Assembly: GCA_025201705.1 (NCBI GenBank)
Contig: MU616753.1
Location: 5,217 to 45,676 of the forward strand
DNA: 40,460 nt
DNA from: Dissophora ornata
Lineage: Eukaryota; Mortierellomycota; Mortierellomycetes; Mortierellales; Mortierellaceae
Reading direction: 5' to 3'
Part shown: one piece after another, positions 33,930-40,460 of the stretch
Numbering within the stretch: position 1 is the stretch's first letter
Layout: each line of letters opens with the position of its first letter
Translations under genes and position numbers: made by a program
Notes under the pieces: model-generated
Databases searched by the model: none
Seen by the model: only the letters and a program-made list of their open reading frames with translations
Told to the model about the DNA's origin: nothing

Positions 33930-34905
33930 GAGCTCGGCCGGGGTTGGAGCACAGGTTATCATGGAAGAGTTCATTCTCGGCAGGATCGGCAGGAATATCT
34001 GCTGTCAGATAATCACTGCACGAACTCGTCAACACGCCTTTTAAAATCCCGATAAATTGTTTTTCATGATCACCTCCTCGAATCAACAGGGCGGAATCGA
34101 AGCCATCCCTGCACTTTGTTGAATAAATCATGTACGAGATAGATGAGGTGGAAACTTGGCACATCGCACTTGCTGAAATGCCAGCGATATCTTTGAAAAG
34201 GGTCTCGAACACTTACTGGAGCGCAGATGTGGCAACTTGTAGTCAACAGCAGCTCTATGACTGCTCGGGGTTTACCACATCCACTCATTCTATAAGAGGC
34301 GAACGAAGGACATCAGGGTACTTGGTCAGAGTTTCTTCCGCGCCACCAGCCAGTGGTTGTGCTGGACGCTGGAATTTTCTGGACCTGGAAAATAGGAAAA
34401 CAGTAACGTTGGAGCCTCCAAAGCCTTCAAGACTCTGCTCCTCTCAACTCTAGGCAAACCCTAGCGCCACACATCGAGTAACAAAAGTGTGCGAGTCCAT
34501 TTAACTCTCCTAGGAACTTGTCGGATTTTCAGACGCGAAAAGTCTACGTGCAATCAGGGCCAACGAGACCTTTCGAGGGATCCTAGCTCGCGAGACGAGA
34601 CGTAGAGTAATGAGAATGGACAATGGGAGCTAGTAATTGCTCGATGACGTGGATATATGTCTCGCAACTCCAACGGATCAAGATCTCCCTTTGTAGCTAG
34701 GGCATCAAGCTCTAGAATACCAAGTGCATTAGCTTCAGTGCGGGGAATAGAGACACGTCAAAGCGTGAGCTTGTCTTCTACGAAACTATCAAACTCAGCC
34801 TTGATAAGGTTCTTAAGGTCATCAACGTTGTCTTCCGAGGAGATCATGGCCGAGAACGCGTCGAAGGTGGACTCTATTGGAAACATAGAAGATTGTTACC
34901 GCCAT
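33930..34905 (-). pseudogene. Broken Crinkler (CRN)-family effector-like gene
   Basis: The minus strand from about 34905 carries a degenerate Crinkler N-terminal domain: an ATG-initiated start whose frame changes after a few codons, then DNVDDLKNLIKAE and DKLTL, an in-frame TGA, and VSIP. Further on, after more stops, MSGCGKPRAVIELL (from 34288) resembles the P-loop region of fungal Crinkler NTPase domains, with Pro where Ser or Thr normally follows the Walker A Lys. Several frame changes and stops make it a pseudogene. Crinklers are known from oomycetes, chytrids and Mucoromycota as modular proteins, some active inside plant nuclei. The lower boundary is approximate. Assignment rests on motif recognition. 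Confidence 0.55.
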
Positions 34906-36044
34906 TTGTAGTCTCCTGCAAGCAATGTTACACGGAAAACTGGAATACGTGGCCTAGATGGCAAGCTTGCAGTTACGCATTTCTTGCTGCACCAAAATAT
35001 TCCATCCTGCTCTCAGTAGCTTGAACACGTCGTGGTCGAAGACCAAGTTCACCGGCTTCAAGAAGCTAGAGCAGCTCATCCGCAAGATTGCTTTACATTG
35101 CCGGTCTCTGAACCCTTCGAGTTTGTATGATGTCGATACGATGGACTATATTTCCGTGGGGTTGTCGTGGTTGGGGAGCAGTCACTGAGTGCAACGAGTC
35201 TCAAGTGCAACGGCTAGTCTTTTTCGTGGAGGGCGAGAGAAAGATCTTTCCTGCAGCGGCGACGTGATCAGTAAGACTCACATGCTGCAGGAGGAACAGC
35301 TGAACGAGACATAACACGAGGGAGACAGCAACAACACAACGACAAACACCATGCAAGGACGAGAACCAGTGATTGTTCTACAAGTGCAAGATCGTATCAG
35401 GTATCAGGGTATCAGGGCGGTTTTTAGGTTTGAGTCGTACCACTGAGTAGTTGTGTCTGGTGTGACAACCCGCAGTGGGCGTCCCGATTCTTTTTTTTAC
35501 AAGTCTGGTCACAGGGCAAACCTCATCTCTTGCCTGCCCCATCCCGCACCCCACATCCACCTCTCCATTCCGCCTGGACTGATCCAGCGACCAAAGGATA
35601 AAGAAAGATAAAAAAAGACAGTGTGGTTTCTGTCCACCTCCGATCTGATTCCTGGCGAGCCTCGTCCTGCATCGAGATTTCTCCTACCCTGTGCATGCCC
35701 TTCTTCCTGCATCTCCTTTCAGAGGCAGAACCCACCCCTTTGTACGCGCCGCCCAGTCCTCCGTCTCCCTGCAACATACCAGCGCCCTTTTGTCCTGAGC
35801 TCCTTCCCGGAACTGCCGCAAGATAGAGTGGATACTTTTTCCGCTCTGGCCCGTTCATTCAGACATTTCGCTCATTCATACATCCCTCGCACCTACCACC
35901 TCTTCCTTGTATTTCGCTTTTCGCTCTTCTCTTTGTCTCCCTCTGCTTCCTTCTTTCTCTCAACTGGCTTCGCCTCATCTCTCGCCATCCCTCTCTCCAC
36001 AACACCCCGCAATCCTTCCTAACCTCGATTCACAGGAACCACAA
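34906..36044. other. Intergenic region and CT-rich leader of the CCR4-type nuclease gene
   Basis: About 1.1 kb. Between about 34960 and 35150 both strands have open frames that look partly protein-like but match nothing I recognise; they may be more relic material next to the broken Crinkler gene. From about 35620 to 36040 the + strand is rich in C and T, typical of a fungal promoter/leader for the gene at 36045. Confidence 0.4.
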
Positions 36045-38028
36045 ATGGCATCCACCATCCAGATGGTCGCACCAGCGACAGCGCCCATTGACATCCAGCC
36101 ATCCCACGCCTTCTGCTTGTCCTCGTCCAGCCTGTCTTCCTCCTGCAATGGCAAGTCTCCTGCTTTGGGCGAAAGTCCTGGTGATTCTGGTTATGAGTCA
36201 TCTTGGCCTTCGCTCTCGGAGGCTGCTGCCTGGTCCCCGCCCCCCGGCCAGAAACGGCAGCTCAATTTGAAGCCAACAAGTGTCAGCGGAGTTCCTGGCA
36301 GTCCCGACTATAGCGCGTTCGGCTCCTACGGCAAGAACAGTCGATACTCCACTGACGGCATGATCAAGAATGGCAAGGGACCACAGCAACAACTGACTCG
36401 GGGTCAGAGCGAGGTACAGCACAAATCCTGCCAGAGCAAGGGCCAGCGGAGAAGGGTCAGAACACAGGCATACCAGGCCAAGCGAATGGCACAACTCCAG
36501 AATATGGCACCCTTGGTCGACTTTGGTTCACCCCAGATGGAGGACGACGATCAGACCTTTGGCCCTGTGGATCCCCCGATCCCTCTCAGGTTGGTGTTCT
36601 GGACTTGATATCGTTTAGAAGTTGGCCATGCAAGTGACCACGCTGTAACGACGCAAAAAACTCGCTTTCGTTTTATAATGCTGAGCAGTGTCATACCTCG
36701 CGGATGGCTTTATGAGGAAGACTTTGCGCCATCCCTAGCTGGTAAGTCCAAAGATGAACCTCATCGAATTCTACTGACAAACGCGTGTCTTTGTCGATAT
36801 TTGTTTACTTGCTCTGTATTTGTTTTGGTTTGTGGCGCTCACGTTGACGCATGCTATCGTGCCGCTAACAGCACTCCTGCCCTTCTTCTCTCTATCTCTC
36901 TTTTTCATCTCTTTCCTCCCGTCCGAACCCTGATACTCTGCACACTTTCTGCTCTATGTAGAGGACATTCTGATTGCCTTGCCTAAGCGTGAATGGGTAT
37001 ATGACTCGAGCGGGCCTATGTCCATGGATGCGAGTAAGGATAATAATAGATGGAGGGGGACGCATGTTCGTGCATCTTGGTCTTTGATGACATATCGTCT
37101 AATTTCCATCAATCTGCACCTCTCAGAATCATTCGTGGTCATGTCGTGGAACGTCCTTTCACCCAGACTATGCCACGCTTCGCGACTTCATACTGAATGC
37201 GAACCAGCTTTCCTGGATTGGAGCTATCGCAAGGAGGCTATCCTGAACCAGGTCGCGTTCACGGATGCGGATATCATCTGCATACAGGTACAGGGGAGAA
37301 CACACTGCCCTTTCAATGATACTAGCACAATGATGGTATGTTCTGTCATGCTGATCAAACCTATCTCCGCACATTTATGCACGCAGGAACTGGAGCTCAA
37401 GGACTATGAGGAGTACTTTAATCCTCACCTGTCCCGCCTCGGGTTCAGATCTATCCACGCATACAAGATGAATGTGTACGAGATGCGGGACGGCTGTGCC
37501 ATCTTCTACCGCGACAGGTAAGCATATTTCTACACATGCTGATTCATCCAGTCGTAGTGCGCAAAATGGGGAAAACATTTCTTGTCGCACAAGAAACAGA
37601 TGGGATGCCGCGGGAACACGTTTCTGTATTCATTCGTCCTACCGCGTCCAAAGTTTTTTTACTCACGCACACACCCTTCATCTGGTGCAACCTCTTTTCA
37701 CTCTGTATGAACATAGTCGCTTCAAACTCTTGAGCGAGCACGTCCTGAGGTTCAACCAGGTCGAGCTCGACGACCTCAATGTCAAGCGCCCATCCATGGC
37801 GCGCGACACCGCTATCCGCTTCAACTTGTTCCACAATCTCGCTATCGTGGCGCTTTTCGAAAACAGACGGACTAAGCGCCAGGTTCAGGTAGCGACGACT
37901 CATCTTTTAGCAGACCCAGCGTTTCCGGACGCGAAGATGCTCCAGACCGCCATCCTGACGTCGAAATTGGAGGAACTCAAGGCAGAGGCCATTGCAGCGT
38001 CTTCAGCAACAGCAACTTTGCATCCTCA

Positions 38029-38073
<45 letters not shown>

Positions 38074-38749
38074 CATACCGACGATTCTTGCAGGAGATTT
38101 CAATTCATTGCCGGGCAGTTCTGTTGTCGATTTTCTGAAGACGGGACAAGTGGATAAGCATCATTTCGGTGGCAATGACTTTGGGCGGTTCACGAGAGCA
38201 GAGAACAAGCACTTTTATCACCATCTCGGACTGGTAGACAGTTACAAATCCTCGATCTTACCCTTCACAAACGCCACGAGAAAATTCCAAGGAACGATCG
38301 ACTATTTACTGTACGACCCGTCTTCGCTGGGTCTGGTTGGCTTCCTAGATCACTTTGAAGTGGATCCAGTATGGACTGCGCATGCCTCTGCGACATCTGC
38401 AGCCAATGCTCATATGAGCTCATCGGACCTGGATTCTGAGATGGAGGCTGACATTCTACTGTCTTCATCCTCTGCTTCATCATCATCAATGTCTATTGAT
38501 TCGGTTACTCGTCGGACAAAGGCGAGCAAGAAAACTGCAAAGAAAATTCAGCATCTTGATTTCTCAAAGCTGTTCAGCACTAGCGCGACGATCAATTCAA
38601 CGGTAGATGCACAGGACGAAAGCGATTTGGGTGTCATGCGTGCTCCCATGCCAACCGCGTTGCCAAGCCAACATTTCCCCTCTGATCACATCCCGCTGGT
38701 GTCGATCTTCCGAGAGCGAGAGTACATGCCTGTCTCTTCCAGCTCCTAG
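36045..38749 (+). CDS. CCR4-type endonuclease/exonuclease/phosphatase-fold RNase
   Basis: Six exons (36045–36589, 36689–36741, 36962–37033, 37127–37287, 37387–37517, 37717–38749) give 664 aa. The first 180–200 residues are Ser/Pro/Gln-rich and look disordered. The catalytic domain follows with the family's key residues: MSWNVLSP (Asn232), DIICIQE (Glu278, split by an intron), DGCAIFYR, VATTHLLADP (His383), ILAGDFNSLPGS (Asp448, Asn450), GTIDYLLY, and SDHIPL (Asp644, His645). This is the EEP fold of CCR4, nocturnin, Angel and yeast Ngl proteins, which remove poly(A) tails or trim RNA 3' ends. There are no leucine-rich repeats, so Ngl/Angel-like is more likely than true Ccr4. About 18 glutamines are inserted just before the DFN motif. 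An in-frame upstream ATG exists at 35907. Confidence 0.88.
38033..38070 (+). repeat. CAG repeat coding for polyglutamine
   Basis: A run of pure CAG codons, extended by CAA at both ends, encodes about 18 Gln inside the catalytic domain of the CCR4-type nuclease. Pure codon use suggests recent repeat expansion. Confidence 0.95.
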
Positions 38750-39032
38750 CCGGTGCGGATAACCTGCTCCCACATGGTCATTTTCGCTCCGCTGATCGCT
38801 GATCGCTGGTCGTCCCTATTGCTTGCTGTATCATTTCTTTCATATGTAAATTAGCTTTGTACCAATACATAACCTTTCTTGTGGTCGTCTTAATCGTGCA
38901 CCTTTTTTTTCGCTGCGTTTATTACGTATCATTATGTTGAAATAGTCGTCGATGCTGATGTAGCTGGGTTATGGGGATAGCGCAGATTCTTCCTTTATTT
39001 GCCGAGGAGAGCAAAAGTCATAGAGCTCTCGC

Positions 39033-40404
39033 TCAAATCTTGTAGTTCTGGTAGATCTGGACCAGAGCTGCCAAGAACAGGAACAGCAGCGCCAGGACCA
39101 ACATCACAAAGTTGTTGTTCTTTGGGAAGGTCTTTGGCACAACAATGACACGGCAGGTTGCATCAACAGATCCGCTAACCAGCAGCGACGCATCGCTGTT
39201 GAAGGTTAGGGATGTCACAGGAAGCGCGTGGGCCTTGGGGACAGTCATCAGAACCTGCAGTGTCTTGCTGCTACAAATCCGGATGGCCATGTCCGACGAT
39301 CCAAATGCGATCAATTTGCCATCAGGACTATTTGCAAATGAGATTGTAAGTAAGAATCTTCCTCCAATAGACTAAAATCAACAGCCGGCTTATCTCCACC
39401 CCATTACCTGACGGTGCAGGCACTGATCGGCTTGGACCCAACGGACAGAGTGCGGATACGTGTCCACTTGGATGTCATCCACATGCAAACAAATGGCCTC
39501 TGCTTCTTATCGCCATTCACAGCCGTGTATAAAATGTCGGAGAACGCGCCCCTTCCGAAACGGCATGTCATGAACTCAAATGGCTTCTTCTTGTTCAGGA
39601 CGGGGTTTGTGATCGTCTCCACTACCCGACCTGTGTCAGCGGCAATAATCCAGAGGTTTTGAGAAGAGACTGCTGCGATCTATATTTCCCAGGAATGATT
39701 CACATTCAGTTTTTAGAGTCGACGCCTGAGATGTTAAGCTTCCTGTAAAAGTGAATAATGTCCCTGTTTCTTGGCTTACATGCTTTCCATCTGCTGAGAA
39801 ATCGAGGTCCAAAATCCTGTGTCCCTTGAAATGGGTAACAGGCATGACTGGGCTGAGGGTGGGGTACTTCAGCAATGCAACCTAGATGGCATGAGTATAA
39901 TAGAGTCAGCCGGCGCCGGTCTTTGAGGCTATGTCTCTCGTTCAATAGAAGCGCTGGAAAGTTACTGTTACTCACATTTCCGTCCGTTCCGCCTGTCGCC
40001 AACTTTGTTCCGTCGACACTGAAACGTGTCACTTTCTAATTCCCACAAGCCGAAAAGAATGACTTAGTTCAGGATTCTCACAACCTGGAGATTTTCCCCT
40101 CACAGCCCACCGATTATTTGTAGCGGACGTACTTGGTAGTCGTCGGGGTTCTTGCTCCCCAATGTGCCCTTGTTGTGGACAGCCTCGATCCTATCATAGA
40201 CATGCGTTTCCTCGTTACATTAGCAGCTGTAAATTTAGCTCTCGATCCATGCACCCCATCCAAATAATGTGCGACTTTACTAATTGTCAACTGCTGTTCC
40301 TCGACTTACCCCTCGTCAGAGTACTGAAAAACCCTGCAGTTCTCATTCTCTCCTGCCTCGATTTTGTTGATAGCACTGTTGATTCCAAAGGCCATAGCAG
40401 GCTC
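39033..40404 (-). CDS. SEC12: Sec12/PREB-type WD40 exchange factor for Sar1 (5' end outside window)
   Basis: Six exons are visible (40404–40310, 40190–40133, 40035–39976, 39881–39780, 39679–39408, 39327–39033); the first exon(s) lie beyond the window, past an intron starting with a T run on the + strand. WD40-type blades include CRVFQYSDEG, VTRFSVDGTKLATGGTDGN, HFKGHRILDLDFSADGKH, SPDGKLIAFGSSDMAIRI and SLTFNSDASLLVSGSVDATC. The protein ends in one hydrophobic segment (FVMLVLALLFLFLAALVQIY) and a short NYKI tail. A WD40 domain with one C-terminal membrane helix is the layout of Sec12/PREB, the ER membrane protein that loads GTP on Sar1 to start COPII vesicle budding. The gene is tail-to-tail with the CCR4-type gene, 283 bp apart. 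Confidence 0.85.
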
Positions 40405-40460
40405 CTAGTGAAGAGATGGTTCAACACGATGAGCATGAGTATGTGATTTTTTTTTTTTTT

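Overview
This window is nuclear DNA of a filamentous fungus. The genes are intron-rich, with GT–AG introns mostly of 60–120 nt, and several gene pairs share short promoters or overlapping 3' ends. The gene content (exportin-7, a Fanzor/TnpB-like relic, a Crinkler-type relic, Gln-rich tails, long A/T homopolymers) points to an early-diverging Mucoromycota lineage, most likely Mortierellomycotina. That placement is inference. Exon structures were built by hand from splice signals, reading frame and family similarity.

Layout. 1–162: 3' end of a (poly)ubiquitin gene (+). 296–4990: exportin-7 (−, 13 exons), tail-to-tail with ubiquitin. 5474–8375: uncharacterised protein with a KH-like domain (+, 11 exons). 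9997–10598: small YABBY/HMG-like chromatin protein (+). 11764–13575: monocarboxylate-type MFS transporter (+). 14176–16101: Cln-type G1/S cyclin with a Gln/His-rich tail (−). 16102–21059: almost 5 kb with no recognisable gene, between divergently transcribed genes, holding microsatellites and a palindromic MluI cell-cycle box. 21060–21782: secreted, probably GPI-anchored, Ser/Thr-rich protein (+). 21875–22260: decayed Fanzor (TnpB-like) fragment (−). 22598–23849: gankyrin/Nas6 proteasome chaperone (+, 7 exons). 26246–28725: Pho85-type (Pcl) cyclin with two very long introns (+). 29395–29937: mitochondrial ATP synthase subunit j/Atp18 (−), a 51-aa gene. 30145–30765: protein of unknown function (+). 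30823–33198: Hse1/STAM, ESCRT-0 (−, 8 exons). 33930–34905: broken Crinkler-family gene (−). 36045–38749: CCR4-type nuclease with a polyglutamine insert in the catalytic domain (+, 6 exons). 39033–40404: Sec12/PREB-type Sar1 exchange factor (−), cut by the window end.

Most genes are conserved housekeeping functions: nuclear export, ubiquitin–proteasome, ER exit and endosomal sorting, respiration, RNA turnover, and two cyclins of different classes about 10 kb apart. They do not form one pathway. The unusual material lies between them: two degenerate genes from mobile or effector-like families, long homopolymers in two of the tail-to-tail intergenic regions, giant introns in the Pcl cyclin, and a possible poison microexon in the YABBY/HMG gene.
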